From positions 25,202,723 to 25,266,722 of the forward strand of contig JAYGXS010000007.1 of the NCBI GenBank assembly GCA_036362985.1: a stretch of 64,000 nucleotides of DNA, read 5' to 3'. The first letter of the stretch is position 1. Every line of letters starts with the position of its first letter. Positions 1 through 12,784 of the stretch are shown piece after piece. Both the position numbers and the translations under genes were made by a program. Under the pieces are notes generated by a model. It ran no database searches and was not told where the DNA came from. It was given only the letters and a program-made list of their open reading frames with translations. Source of the DNA: Ligula intestinalis (Eukaryota; Platyhelminthes; Cestoda; Diphyllobothriidea; Diphyllobothriidae).

Positions 1-110
1 GCAGCTGTGTCAAGCAGCGGCAGAATACCGGCAAAACACGTGTCTAGGCCTTTTAGCAAGTACCTAGGCTGTCAGTATGGTAAGTTACAACGTCAATTTA
101 TACTACTAAC
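1..110 (+). repeat. 3' part of a hammerhead-like short repeat (cut by window edge)
   Basis: This stretch resembles 24039-24150: both carry agctg, a GGC-GAATA segment, a CACGTGTC-like block, then CTAGGC and CAGTATGG. A further piece lies at 9610-9645. The sequence AACACGTGTC at about 34-43 can form the very short stem III of a hammerhead ribozyme ending in GTC, but the preceding GAAA core base is changed (GCAAAAC). The 5' half lies outside the window. I read it as a degraded short interspersed element. Ribozyme activity is not supported in this copy. Confidence 0.4.
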
Positions 111-2911
111 GACTGTCTGATGGCATTATGTAAATATTTCACAGCTTTTGACAGGTTTCAACACTAATATACACTTACAATTTCAGTCTACGCCTATAGA
201 CCTTAAATATACTGATATATACTGCGATGAGAAATTAATTTCCCTGGAGATGAAAAAGCTTAACTTTCTCTGTTTAGAACAGGAGATGTTCACAGGTGAT
301 TTGGATTCGCCGGCGGATTCGGATCCTCATTGAGTCCGACATCTCACCGGACAAAGTAAACCGAAGAATATATGAGCGGCCAGAATCAACGTCCTGCTAC
401 GATAACTTTCCTTTGGTGAGCCGTGCCACCACCAGGATTGATGATGTTCAAAGAACAAGCGAGTCCGTGCCGTTCACCAATTTAGTTTTGTTTGAATACG
501 TCCAGCCCGACAATTCTGTACCGAATAGTGGATTTTCGGAAAAGGCGTTTCTTTATCGAGGCTCGTGGATATGCCTCCGGGTAGCTTAGAGACCCATAGG
601 GGAATTAATTACCCCATTTGGCCCAAGGAGTGTAATAAATATGTCTTTGTTTTCGGGTATTTATGAGGCCACTCTATGGCGAAAAAACGCATATTGTAAA
701 CTCTATAACTTCTGCCACATAACCAATGACATTCAGAAGCGGTTCGCGTTTTACAGCAGCCCGCACGTCTCGGGATGTTTGTGAAGTTTCGAAAGAGCAA
801 ACAAAGGGGACGGTTTTGTAGGGAATGCGCGGGATCCTTCTATCTGCTATTGTTTACAAAAGGAGATGGACTCGCAAAACTTTGCGTTTACGTTTCTAGT
901 CCCTCCGATGGAATAATGTAACGATGCCCTCCGATGGAATAGTAACGCTTATCGTGTAAAGACCATAACCGCAGTTTTCAAGATTCCATACTTTAAACTG
1001 GCAGATTGGCGCCTCCTAGGCCAAAATCCTCATTCTGGTCTCAGTTTTATCATTCAGAAATATTATTCAATACATACATGCGGATAATCATACTATAATA
1101 CTAATCATTAGGTGGCTGTTTGTGTCGGCAATGCTCTCTACTTTGGCTGCTGAATGGCTACTGGCGGAGTTCGAGGATGAGCTCCAGGCAGAGTGGGACA
1201 TGTGAGTTACGTTAGCGCTTGGTGCATGTTCGTCAACAAGTGTCAACAATCCCGATATAAACTGGCAGGACAACGAATACCGGGGCTCAGTGGTTAGAAG
1301 GGTGCACTTCTTACCAACAGTTTGTTTGCGCAAGCTTCATAGATTACAGTACTCAGAGTTGGCTATAGTTTGCAGACGATGGCTAATGTGTCAGAAATGT
1401 CTAGTTCAGCCTCAATTTTCCTTGTCGGAAATTTCTTTCGACACCATATATGGTAGTGTGGCTAATGCATGGTACAGTTTGCGTTGTCAAGCCTCACTGT
1501 CATAAAATCCATAGTATTAGCTGACAAAACTGCATAGGCCGTCTACAGACACAACCAAGATCGTGTGTGGGCTTCTCCTCCAGCGTTTTGGCTGATTCTC
1601 TAGGCATCTGCTAACGCCTCAGGAGACCAAATTACATTCATATTTAATTTGATCATCGTAGGATTTTCTGAAAAATGACTAAACTGTTAAAATCCGCTTA
1701 ATCTGAATTTCCATGGATATTCGTAAACACCGCATTCATGGTCGCCTCAAATTACTTTGAGAACCCATTTCGCATACAACAGCTCCACATCACTGACATC
1801 CTCAATGCCCCAAGCATCACTTCGGCCAGTCCTTGTAACTGTCACGTTTATGTGGTGGTCCACCAGATTAGTCTTTCCCTATGGTTCTGAAGGTTCTCAA
1901 GCTGTTTTCCTGGCAAAAAGAAGGAAGTTGAGGGTTTCACATACCTTGGAACGAGGCTGCTGCCCTATGGTTGGAGGAAGGAAGGCATTCATATTTACTG
2001 AAATATCTCAGTTCGGTTACGTAAACCAAAAACCGCAGAATTATGTCATAATGGACCGTTGGTAATGGCAATTTATTTTATTTTTCATTAATCAGTTACA
2101 TTATTTATTTATTTTATTATTTATTTGTATGCGTTATTTTAATTTATATTGAAATTATCGTGCGCTTGTTCGTTACTCTATATTGGCGATTTTTATAATA
2201 CTTGTACTACTACTATTTCCTTTTTTGATAAACTTCTTTTATTTTCTCGCCCCTATCCCCGTAATGCCTTACCCTTATAAACCCCATTACCACTAGTACC
2301 GTAGTATGGAATTCTGTTACTTTTAAAAGATTGTTGCCCTGAATTCTTAGAAAATGCCTAAAGATCCGACGCGACATCTCCGTCGCCACAAAGATATGTG
2401 TATACCGTGAATCCATCCAGTCAGTCCTCTTAGAGGGTTTTAACTGCGCGTTGTAAAGGGGTGGAACTGGTGGAGTTTGGCCACCACAGCCTGAGGACCG
2501 TCCTTCAAGGGAAGTACGCCGACAGTACGAGCTCACTCTGACAGGGTTACATAGGTATCTGAAACCCAGAAAAACGATGACTGAGAGGGCCAAGGCAAGT
2601 CCTTCGTCATCCACCGCATAACATCCGTGCTCCTATCTCCCATATACTATGGTTGCCTCCGTGGTGGCTCAAAGAATGGACTAATTCGAAACCTGGAGAT
2701 TATTGAACCTTTTGTTTCGGCTCCGTCATTAGTGGGTCCGATGAACGGATTGAATTCACCATATCTCCTATCGCTGAATGCCACGCCCCCAGAGGCACAA
2801 TCTGCGTCATCATCGAGGCTGACTGAATCAGGCCTCATCACAAGCCGTGCATAAACGGGCGATGAGGTCACCACTAACTAAGAACGGGAGGTGTAACAGA
2901 ACACCCGGTTT
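111..2911. other. unassigned non-coding stretch
   Basis: I see no recognisable gene, RNA or repeat. Open frames here are at most about 130 codons (the longest at 2213-2614 on the minus strand) and show no family motif I recognise. The segment 2065-2230 is strongly AT-rich, with runs of the TTTATTTATTTTATT type. Confidence 0.5.
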
Positions 2912-3462
2912 GGCAAAGGTAGTTTAATTAATGCACCTCATATCCCCAGCATTTCGTCCCACGGAAACGGTGGTTCTGGGGTGCGGAAATAGGGTAAACA
3001 GAGAAGGAAATTTGTAGAAGAAAGTGGAAGTGGAAGAATGTAGTAAAGGTTGCTTCCCGCGGCCGCTGGGAGTAAGTTATTCCGCTTGCAAATTGAAGGT
3101 GCGCGCTGCGCTTCGCGCCACGTACTATAATAATTTAACTCCAGAATGGTAAGTTGGACCTTAGGTAAGCTGAAGTAGACGACCTCGTAAGCACCATTTT
3201 TGCATTTTTCAGGAAGTTCGAAAAGTCTGCATTTCGAAAATCGGGGTTTTTCGCAAAACGTTAAACGATGATACAGGTTAGGAAAATCTACAGATAAAAA
3301 TCAATAGCACTTCTAAATAAAATGCATAGAATAGTTATTAACTTATATTCCACTGCCTATTCTAATTCTCAAGCCATGAAATCCCTATAACCACCGTCTT
3401 CGCAGGACAAAACATTGCGACTAGGGGGTATGTGAGGTGCACTACTTAAACTTCTGTTGTCC
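2912..3462 (+). mobile_element. non-autonomous TIR element (foldback MITE), copy 1
   Basis: The two ends are inverted relatives of each other over about 90-100 bp. The left end reads ggcaaaggtagtttaa, then gcacctcatatcccc, then cggtggtt. The right end read backwards gives ggacaacagaagtttaag, then gcacctcacatacccc, then cggtggttat. The interior matches copies at 15839, 17206 and 37969 (for example CCCGCGGCCGCTGGGAG and the AATCGGGTTTTT block). It has no coding capacity. The outer flanks do not form a clear 8-bp duplication here, unlike other copies. The long inverted ends and family-wide 8-bp duplications suggest a DNA transposon relic, hAT-like or Mutator-like. The superfamily is unresolved. 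Confidence 0.75.
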
Positions 3463-5107
3463 CTGGCTTCAATGCGAACACCAATCGCGAGGCCAGTTCT
3501 GGTCTAACATCTGAAAGTTGCCGTTTTCGACAGGTAGGTGTTTAGCAACACCCTCTATATTGGCCAGACATCCTCCACCCCACTGTGTATCGAAAGTTCA
3601 GACGGCAATTAACTTGTACAGCTGTGGCCTGCTTGCAAACAGCCCTCTGAGGAGCGGCTGGAATTGGAACAGTGGTAAGTCCCAACCGCCGGAAAAAATT
3701 ATTCCCGCCTGCCCTGTGCTGGAGAAGAAGAACAACCTACTATTCCCTACTATTGTCGGTGTGCAACCGCTGGTCTCTGCGTGTTTTTCAACTCCTACTC
3801 CAGGTGGGAAGAGAGGGGAGGGGGGTGGTATTTTCAATCTCCGGGGGTTTAATGAAAAAGTGAAAGTCGGAACGAATGCGCGCACGCACACACAGGAAAT
3901 TAAATGGAAGGTGCATTTTAGGCAAGTTCCGGTTCGGAGCTCACCAAACAGGAAGGAACTCAATTTGGGGGGCATTCCGCGGTTCGCAGTATGAGGAGGA
4001 GGAGACCGACTGCTCATTCTAGAATAAAGACAATAAAAGACCGGGAGCATTTTGACAGTCTCGAGACATCCTCAGAAGTACGCTGGTGTTTTTAAGCGTG
4101 GGGGAGGGGGGACTTGGTGCTCGTTGAAAGAAGGTCAGCGTCGCGAGAGAGAGACAGCGAAAGATGCAGCATAATTCCATCATTGCAAGAGCAGTTGCAT
4201 ACCAGGTGGTTTTTAAACTGTGAAAAGGGCTGAAAACGATGTCTTCGCATCGAAAACAATATGAATGAACTGAATTTTTTTAAACAATGGCATTGAAAGA
4301 AGCCACATAGTATACGTGCTTGTGAACTACAAGGAGACGCCTCCAATCAAGGCACTTATTTTAAGCAGCGTGAAATAAATTTTCCCCAAGGCATTAGATG
4401 CCAGTCGACAGTATTTGCTGTTCAAATAATGATTTAAAGTCTTTTCACACGGTAAAAGCGATGGAATAATTTTTATTCGAGGGCCAGCGTGGTACCATGT
4501 GCTGGCGTACTTTTCAAGATAACCAGTGCTTTCTGAATTTCGTCGCATGCGACTTATCTATTCTTTTCTAGAGATCCATTATCGTTTGCATTGAGACCAA
4601 AATTCAGCAAATGGTGATTACATATTTGAAGAAACACACGAGTAGTCTTCAGCAGTCAAAAATAAGTAGAACGGTGCAAACCGAAGATTAGATAGGATGC
4701 GTTGTAATGGTCCCTTGTCAAAAGTACCGTGGTTTTCTAAAAGCGACTACAGTTTAATTTTAGTCTTATTAATTCATTTATTAGTTTTTTCCTTAACTTT
4801 GTTGAGTTTTTCATTTTTTTTAAATTTTCTCTCCTCTACTATGCCTTACTCGTATAACCCTTATTACACAAATCGATTAATTTTTTGGGGGGCAGGGGAA
4901 AAATAAAAAAGCTACATGAATAAACTAATAACTAGACCAAATTACCGAATAAACTACATCAAAATAATGAAACGAAGTAATGTCTGCCTATATCCTTAGC
5001 CGCCTCATGGTGGAACTCTAATGACAACAAGGACGGACGAGTGTGTCCTCTAACAGATCTGTGTTCGTGTATCTGCTACCGTATATCCCCGATCAAATAC
5101 CAGCAAG
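3463..5107. other. unassigned; long but overlapping open frames
   Basis: Between 3518 and 4050 both strands stay open for about 150 codons. The frames mirror each other and contain no domain I recognise, so I do not call a gene. A purine-rich patch (gagaggggaggggggtgg) lies near 3810. The rest holds nothing I can name. Confidence 0.45.
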
Positions 5108-5290
5108 ACAGCGAGCTCGTAGCTCAGTGACCAGGGCGTTTGACTCTGATCAGAGAGGTCAAGAGTTCGAGGCTTGGGTGCGAAACCACTTAAATCTGGA
5201 GATGACTGGCTGACGACGGCTAATAAGCCAGAAATGGCCATTCCAGTCTCCCTTGTCTTTGTCGGTAATGTCCGTCTGCCTGTAGTTAGT
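5108..5290 (+). repeat. SINE-A, tRNA-derived, copy 1
   Basis: The head resembles a tRNA: an A-box-like GTAGCTCAGTGACCAGGGCG is followed about 40 bp later by the degraded B box GAGTTCGAGGC. The body has the family signature: GACTGGCTGACGACGGC, then TAAT-AGCCAGAAATGGCCATTCC, then CTTGTCTTTGTCGGTAATG. The same head-body-tail order recurs at least ten times in the window. These are pol III retroposons that would depend on a LINE for movement. No terminal poly-A is preserved. Confidence 0.8.
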
Positions 5291-8200
5291 TATGTATAGT
5301 AAACTGCACTGAAGTTTATGAGGAATGCAGAAGCAAAATGAGACAGAACTAATTACTATAGTCTCCTTTGACTTTTTTGATGAGACTTATTAAAAGTGTA
5401 ATGCTTTTGAAGTGGGAGACCGTATTGGCTTTATGTCGTTTCCCACAATGTGCCAATCAAGACCTGTTAGATTAAATTGCAAATGGCGCTGTTCGGGGTG
5501 TAACTTACTGGAAGATCATGTCTTGTAGTCAAATGCGCAAAAAAGGAGTTTGAATCGCAATTGCGCGAATTGAGAATGAGACTCGGAGCAAAGTTCTTTT
5601 ATTTGGATCAGATGTTTTTTCGCACAAATATTCCAAGAGATACAAATCATTTGAGAGTTCAACTGTCGCCAATGTCATGGGTGGTGGTTTGTTTGTGTAG
5701 TGCAGTTAATTGCCAAACTCACGATATATGAAGATCGAAATTTGAGGGGATGAGCTAGCACCAATTCTTATTTGTTAATCTTATATACCGAATTGACTTG
5801 AGGCAAAAATTGTTGTTTACTAGCAAAAAGACCAGATTAAGTCAGCGCATTCAAAGAAAGTATGGACAGAATGGGGAAAAATCCAAATTTTTTTTAATTT
5901 CCGAGGAACTATCCATGCTGTTAAATGCTGTTGACCAAAACCTCTTGTTTATATGTGCTGTACTCTAAACGACAGTTGACACAATCCAGGAAATTTTAAG
6001 TTATACTTTATCGGAGAAGGAGAAATTTTAGTTTACCCTCATGAAAATTAAGTAAATGCAAGTCTGAAAAGTTGAATTGTTTTCGATAAAAGAACAGCTG
6101 ATGACGTTTAAACAAATCTGTTTTGCAAATCTGTAACGCTAAGTATTTGTAACGTTAAGTGTTTTCCGCTAAATTTTTTCAAATAATGTATATCTCCGGT
6201 TCACTATGACCAAAGACGGAACGGACAGAAGAGTAACAGTTTCACAAAATTTCACCATATATTCTGCCACTCTGTACTGCAGTTTCAATCTAAAAATGGA
6301 CCCTAAATGTCAATCGTTATAACGAAAACTGCTCCAGTAGATATAGTGAAGTGAGTCCTTTCATTGTAAGCGAAAGGTTTATATCTAGTTTTCTGGGAAG
6401 CCAAAAAATGGTCACACTTTCAAACTTTTATTTTGACTTACCTTCAAAAAAGGGAAAGTTAGCAGGCATTCGACATTAAAGCATTTAGCTTAGGCATCTA
6501 TTCAAGATTTAACTTCTTCAAGAAAGTTTTAAATTAATCTGACGCACATTCTCGTGTAAATTTTGTTGTGCACGTTCATTTCTCTCGGCAATGGCTTGAC
6601 ATGTTTAGATGAGTCTAATACCATGAGCCAAAAAGACATCTGCATGACTTAAGACGTCCAAAATGCACTATTTAGGTATTTGCTTTTTAGAAATTACAGA
6701 TTTTGAAAGTTTGGTAATTACGAAGAACATAAAATTCATGTATGGACAATCTACTGAAAATACCGAAAATCTTAAAGTGTTCCGCACAATTTCACGAGAA
6801 CCCGAAATAATTACAGCGCAATGTGACAGACAAAGATTTATCTTAATGTACACAAAATGGTTCGTTTATGATTGCACCTGACAGTTCCACTTAAATGTAT
6901 TGGTCACTAATCGGCATGGCCACTTAAGAGCTTCAAAAATTCCTTATTCCTGTGACGCCACAGTCTGCACAGTCAAGCGTAAATATGGTTGCTTTAGTCC
7001 GAAGTTTGTGAGTGGAAGAAATAACGGGCAGTTCTCAGGAAACCATGTTGGAATACATGCTCGAAATTTTGGCTGATTGGTAACAGCGGTACTTTACCCT
7101 GCACTTTATATGTGAACATGAATATCTCCCAAATAATCACAAAAAGAGTATTCAAAAACGCAACTCCGCTTGTGCTGCTTTATTCACGCTGGTTAGTTTT
7201 GCATGGATAGGCCTTTATAAATTAATTTTATTTAGCTACCAGATTTTTCCCATTTACGGAATTTTCCGCTTTTCTAAAAACGTTGCTATTTCTAGCTAAA
7301 GTAATATTTATCTATAAAATGCAATCTGCCTTCTTTTTAAGAACCGTCGTTCCTTTACTGTCGGAGTTTTCTTGTTATATTGATGACATTTCATGTGGTA
7401 GGGAATCTACTGTACAGACAGTCCTCAGTTAAATTCCGAGAAATAGGAACTAGCGCTATGGTTAGGGTGAGGGTTAACGTTCGGGGTATGATAAGTTACT
7501 CTGCCCGAACTTTAGATCAAAACCTCTTCCAGCCCAAGTTTAGAACTCCCGTTTTCTACACATTTTTTTCTGAAAACGGTGCCTCCCCTCATATTCACTT
7601 CCTGAAAGTTACTCCTTGAATATATGTTATTTTCACCTTTTGCAGCAATATCGATTACAGAGTGAGAACCTTCGTAAAGGTCGTTCTCTTTCTTATGCAG
7701 CAACAATTAGCAGCTGAGAAGTTGTCGTGAAATTTGTTGATATCAATAAATCCTGTTGTTTATGCCTGCTTTCAATTTAAGATATAAGTTTCAGACAGCG
7801 TGGACGCCATGCGTAAAGGATACTGTCAAGTTGTGACCCTTTGACTACTTTCCCTGGCATACATTTAAGAAAGCAAGAAACATGCAGATTAACTAGCAGA
7901 TAGCGATTAGTAAACAGGCGAGAAAGTGTATATCACTTATAAATTCTGCTGTTTCATTTCATGTGTTGTCTTATCGGCTAGACGTGCTATATTTTAGTAA
8001 TCTTCCTGATAACTTAGATCCGTTGAGGTTCACAACCAAAGAATACGTGTTGCTAAACGGGATCTGTCGACCTGTAGAATTTGCGTCGAGTTCGCCTATG
8101 CCCACGTGTTGAATGACTAAATCGGTGTGGCTAGACGACTAACGTTTCGTTTTCAGCAGTAACCCATCCAGCACTATATGACAAAACTGGTAGGCATTCA

Positions 8201-8749
8201 CTTTTCCGGAGGCAGGTATTATCCGACCGGATAAACGTAGTCTGTCTGGTAGTTCTTAAAAAGTCATAACACACTTTCAAAATTACTTATCCGAAGGAAG
8301 GAATTTTATACAAAATTGAATTAACTCTGCAGTTCGCTGAATTCTTAGGAAAAGTACTTAACTATGGGTGACGTTTTTGTTCGATATTATCCTAAGGAAT
8401 TTAAAAAAATAACGCATTCTATCTACTTCACTTAAGACATGCCCAGCAAAGTTTGCTTGAACAGAGCTTTTTGACAACCGTTACCTTGTCCTGTGCTTTG
8501 GCAAAACCCCGCACCTTTGCATTCTTCTGATAGGAGTTCCTGGTCTATGTAAAGAAATTATCCATTTTAAGATGTTGGTCATGATATTTTGTTGAAAGAA
8601 CAATACATTGCTGGCAAACATATGACAAGTAAGAGAAATATTTACCTATTTAGGGTATACGTTAATTACTTTATAAGCGCTAGCCGCATAGTGTCTGCCT
8701 AGATAGCCAGAATAACTTTAGAGTCCGTGGATGTATTTCCACCTGAAAT
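5291..8749. other. unassigned AT-rich stretch
   Basis: About 3.4 kb of AT-rich sequence in which I see no tRNA-like, LTR, TIR or RT-derived segment. Open frames are short (80 codons or fewer). It is the longest region of the window without a recognised repeat, so it may be old unique intergenic or intronic DNA. Confidence 0.5.
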
Positions 8750-9720
8750 CGCAGCAAAAGTACCTAAATTGTTAATGCTTATGTTTCCAATAATAGCATT
8801 ATTAGCAGTTATTGGAATAGGCCGCGCAGTGGTAATAATGGTAATTAACTGGTACAGTGAAACAATAGTAGACACTGGGATAGCTCAATGATACAGAAAC
8901 ATAATTGTTATTAATAGTAGTTTTAATGATCACATTAATAAGAACATGGATATTTATATTGGTAATAATACTGGTCGACGTATTAATATTACTCCTGGCA
9001 GTACTAATGACATAAGTTATAGAAGAGCCAGTAGTGCGAAGCAATTATAGTAACAGCATTTAGAATAGAAGCAATGTTGGCAGAGGTGTGGTGCAGTCAT
9101 ATTGGCAGTGTTTGAAGCAATATTTGTAGCAGCAAAATGGTAATGGCAACAGTCCTGAAAATACTGCCGTTATTTATCGCATAACAGTAATAGGAATGAC
9201 AATACTTTTAATCGTAATGGGCATAGTAATGGTATTAACAGCAAAAAACACAATTTTATCAATAACAGAACTAATTGCCGGTAGAGGTAGATTATGTAAG
9301 ACTCGAGGCTTTGGTCTACATAATGTAGCTATGGGAAATAACCCCCTGCGCGTTAAATACGGCAGGCATATTACACAAAAAGCTGTTTTTTGCGTTTGTT
9401 TTTCTCTTTTATTTTTTTTAGACTTGCTTTTTTTATTTGTTTATAGCATTCCAGGGGCATCCATCCGGTGGAATTTTACTTTTCTTTTCTGCTTTATTGA
9501 ACGTATATCCAGGGGTTATTTGTGGGCAGCTGTGGGCACATAACCTAAATTAACTAAATAATTGTGGCAGGTACAATGGTGATGCATGCAGTAATAGAAG
9601 TTGCATTACCTAGAACCTAGGCTGCTAGTATGGGAAGTTACAACTTCAAATTGCATTGCTAGTAGAACGGTAATAATAGTAATAATATCCGAGATAGTGT
9701 TGGCATTATTACCAACAATG
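8750..9720 (+). repeat. degenerate RTA-type trinucleotide stretch with an interruption
   Basis: From about 8770 to 9280 and again from about 9540 to 9720 the plus strand is dominated by imperfect GTA/ATA/AAT triplets (for example taataatggtaattaac). Translation of either strand gives strings of Ile, Asn, Thr and Val, which explains the small open frames. The segment of roughly 9290-9540 lacks triplets and contains a T-rich block (9399-9440), as if foreign sequence interrupts an old microsatellite. I recognise no family in the interruption. At 9610-9645 a short piece matches the repeat at the window start. Confidence 0.55.
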
Positions 9721-10013
9721 ATAGAAGCAGATTGGTGACAACCAACGGGGCAATTTAAACAAATGTTTCTGGAGATGATACCAGCGTCCAGAGCCGACTT
9801 CGCAGGGAAGACACAACCATGTTTCTTCCCACAAGTTTCGCAAAACATGCTGTACATAGCTACAGAGCTTTCAATTACCCAACTTTCACCGTTGCAGTTA
9901 CGCTTTATTTTCATCGTTTGGCGCTGATGCTTAAACGCCGCCCGAATGCTGTTGAATTGGTTCATTAATGGGAATTGTCCGAACTGCTGCTTTGTGTATT
10001 CCAATACGGACAA
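9606..10013 (-). CDS. doubtful open frame with a cysteine cluster
   Basis: The 135-codon minus-strand frame contains a paired-cysteine block: CETCGKKHGC, about 20 residues, then CLNCPVGCH. This spacing could be a zinc-binding motif, but the last third of the frame is translated RTA repeat. The block could be an exon or transposon remnant, or chance. No clear splice sites are visible. I do not assign a function. Confidence 0.15.
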   Translation of the reverse strand: MSVLEYTKQQFGQFPLMNQFNSIRAAFKHQRQTMKIKRNCNGESWVIESSVAMYSMFCETCGKKHGCVFPAKSALDAGIISRNICLNCPVGCHQSASIIVGNNANTISDIITIITVLLAMQFEVVTSHTSSLGSR

Positions 10014-10715
10014 CTATCCGATTTCCCTCTTGGTCCACAGAAAGCCACGCAATGGTCAGCGACGTCGAGGGCACCGTGTCCGGCGAAGTGGAGAGGGGAG
10101 GGGGAAGTTACGGGTGCGGGGACGGGAATGGGGGGAATTGCGTTTTATGATCGCGTGACTTTTGCAGCCATAACTTACGACTTTGCATGTGCAATCTAAA
10201 GTCAATATGCTGTGGACAAGCACGCCTGGCAGCCAAGTGCGCCCAGAAGGAGTCTCGGTTACGAGGTTTGTGTACGAGGCGGGGCGGGCCAGTTGAAAGG
10301 GAGATTTCAAACGCAGCCGCCATTTTTGCCCTTCAACGCTCTCACTCGCAAACATTTGCCCACTTTAACACACGAGTCTGATTTCATGCTTCGCCTGCAA
10401 TCAGGCGGATTCGTTGTTCAGTCCGGCTACCCCCTGGCAGAGACAATGATTTGCATGCGCCTGACAATCAGGAAGGGTGCACTTTCGTTTTTTGGATGTA
10501 GGCGGCTCTGAAGCGGCTTTAACTTTTCGACATTTGATTTTGCCATGGCGTGGTATGGTACCGTGAGTTTCTCATGTTCAAGGGAAGGACGAAGTGGCAC
10601 GCCTTGTTCATGAATTTTAGTGGGGCCTTACATTCTTTATATTAAAATTTGAAAAAATTGGATGACGACCCTATGACGATACCACCGGAAGAGAAAGCAG
10701 GATTACCAGCATTCT
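10014..10715. other. GC-richer stretch without a recognised gene
   Basis: The part from 10040 to 10340 is richer in G and C than its surroundings (for example gagaggggaggggg). It is open in several overlapping frames on both strands, which is expected of GC-rich non-coding DNA. I recognise no repeat family or domain. Confidence 0.4.
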
Positions 10716-10719
10716 CTAC

Positions 10720-10912
10720 CGTGGGGACGAAATAGAACGGATAAAAGTCAATCAGCCCGAGACCAACAAGTAGAGCCACAAGTTTAACCTTGCAGATCGA
10801 TAAAGTCAATAGTCGCTTCGATAGGGGACAGCCGGCCCAGCTGTCCCAAACGTCAGCAAACCTACAAATTTATTCCGGTGAGCAGAACATGAACTCTAAT
10901 TCTTGCTTTTGT
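10720..10912 (-). repeat. dispersed repeat shared with 50460-50640
   Basis: On the minus strand this segment and 50460-50640 share the order GCTCACCGGA, CTGACGTTT, GGGACAGCT (or GGGCAG), CGGCT, GGCTGATTGACTTTTA (or GGCTGATCGACTTTTA). The copies are diverged. I cannot assign the family. It directly follows the Penelope-like fragment upstream on the same strand and might be part of that element. Confidence 0.35.
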
Positions 10913-11280
10913 AGTAGCGACTGGCCCTGGTTCCTCTAGCTCCTCGTCAGATAAAAGTCCTTCTCTGTGCAGCTCTTTGTCTGTTTTTCTTCAACGGCCT
11001 CAGTCCGGTCCTTTTATTCATCGGATTTTGAAAATTTTGTGCGATCCCATACTATATCTCCGACTTTCGCAGCATAATCGTTCTCATCTATCAGCGCAAT
11101 TCCCGAACCGTTCCCCGGTCTTTTAAGCTCATTGAGGCTATCGAAATGGGCCTCGGATAGGGGGCCTATGGGTCTTGGAGCCTTTCTAAGTATTGTTGAC
11201 AGCATTTAACAAGAATTGATTTGAGAAAATCAACTTCTGTGGGCTCGGAGGGTTTTATGCCCAAAGTCTGACTAAAGAAA
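10913..11280 (-). pseudogene. Penelope-like element RT fragment (N-terminal part), frameshifted
   Basis: Several minus-strand frames together give a Penelope-type order. One contains LGIKPSEPTEVDFLKSIL near 11270. The next contains HFDSLNELKRPGNGSGIALI, followed by DENDYAAKVGDIVWDRTKFS (11015-11145). A third contains LHREGLLSDEELEEPGPVA near 10930. In Penelope-like RTs the region before the catalytic domain usually reads as an 'Lk-N..I.I-pDKG.g.VvldR.dY..kM..iL.D..kF' block, then an 'L..eG.ls.eEl..i.p' block. The match to that pattern is from knowledge of the family, not an alignment. Stops and shifts show it is dead. No catalytic YxDD part is present. Confidence 0.6.
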
Positions 11281-11289
11281 GTCTCAAAT

Positions 11290-12784
11290 TGTATTTTGAG
11301 ATCCAGTTGTTTTTGCTTCCATTTTACAATGCAAAGATAGTACGCCTAGGAGCGTTTTGTCAAGACGTTGTAACGAGTAGTTATGCACGTATCATTCCGG
11401 ATTGTTTGGAAGTAATACCTGTGTTTTCACTGGTTGGACACTTCGTTTTTGCTTGGGTATTCCGGAAAATACTTGCTAATTTTTGACGCGTTTTTATTCT
11501 ATCCTTTAGATTCTAGAGTCCAATACTGTCCAAGTTGCAACAGCACAGAAGAAAAACTACTAAACCTGGGAAAAATAAGATTCAGTATCTTAAAAAGTAA
11601 CTTTATTCCCGCGGTTAACTTGAAAAAAGTTCTATTTGGCAAGCATTCGTTCTCGGAAATTCATCATCGGGCGCGTACAATTGCACTGATAATGCAACTA
11701 GGCGAGTATGGCAGGGTTTATAGATGTCCTCTGATTGAAACCCATCGTTTGCACACCGTTCACATGGCGAGATTGGCATACGGAGGCCACTGATCTGGGG
11801 AAGTGGACACCTATTGTAGGCCGAGAGTACAGAGCCGATCCTAGCAAATCTTTTCAGGTCGTCTACCAGACACCAGCATACTTCTCTAAGGGCCTACGAC
11901 AACGGTGCTAGCAACAGCGGAGGCTGTTGCTTGAAAGCTAGCGAGTTCAGCGCTATGTTGTCAGAAGACGCTAGTACAGGCACTCTCTCTTCCATGGCCC
12001 GAGGCCAACGACGCATCTCGCCCCCACTCCCTGTTGACAGTTGTTCATTCCATGCACGTGACAATGGTCTTCACTGCGCTTCTAATTCTGCACCTGCTAA
12101 AAAGCAACCTTTGCGCCCATTGCAGATGGTCGTGCATGGTGCGGTGATCACCCACCTTTGAGATAGTACCGACTGCGATGTAACTGCAGTTTAGCTCGTC
12201 CACACTGGCACTAGAAGCAGTCTGAAGTTGCGTGCTGTTCACGCATATCTACTCACGCTGCTTGGCAAAACCTCAGGCAGGGGGGATGTCAGTTAGCTTC
12301 GTGTGTCAGAGAACCACGACGTCAGCAGGCCACTTCACACGCGATAAATTGGGCTTGGTGAATGCCAGGGTGTGGTAGAGTCCCGTTGGGAGACAGCCAT
12401 AAGTTGGCAGCATACGTACGCCAATGCTCATTGCTGCTGCGTGTCTGTCCATGACAGATTTTTTCATTTTTTCAATGTATCCGTCATGTTGCCAACGGCA
12501 GTGCGATACCGGTAAGCGTTTCCAGGCGTGTACCGTCATGATAAGTGGTATTTACACTTACGGCGTGACAACCGTGAGAGTTTCCGGCTGGCTTGTTAGT
12601 GAGTAGCTTGCTCCCCAATATCCACTTGCCACATTGCTGATTGTTTTGCCTTCCCATACCATCACTTTGCTGGTCCAGTACTTAGTTAATATTCTAAGCT
12701 ATAGTGTTGTAGTAAAACATATGAAACCTTCACCAGAATTATTAAATTTACGCAAGGGTAATCAAACTCAAGGCTCCAAGTGAG
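11290..12784. other. unassigned stretch
   Basis: Open frames of up to 119 codons occur (11434-11793, plus strand) but contain no motif I recognise and have no supporting neighbours. No SINE, LTR or TIR signature is seen. Confidence 0.4.

Noticed and set aside
2213..2614. 133-codon minus-strand frame as a membrane protein candidate
   Set aside because: One hydrophobic patch near the start only, with no family motif and no neighbouring exon or splice support.
3518..4050. Open frames of 150-158 codons on both strands
   Set aside because: They overlap as mirror images, have no recognised domain, no splice context and low-complexity patches. Chance openness is the simpler reading.
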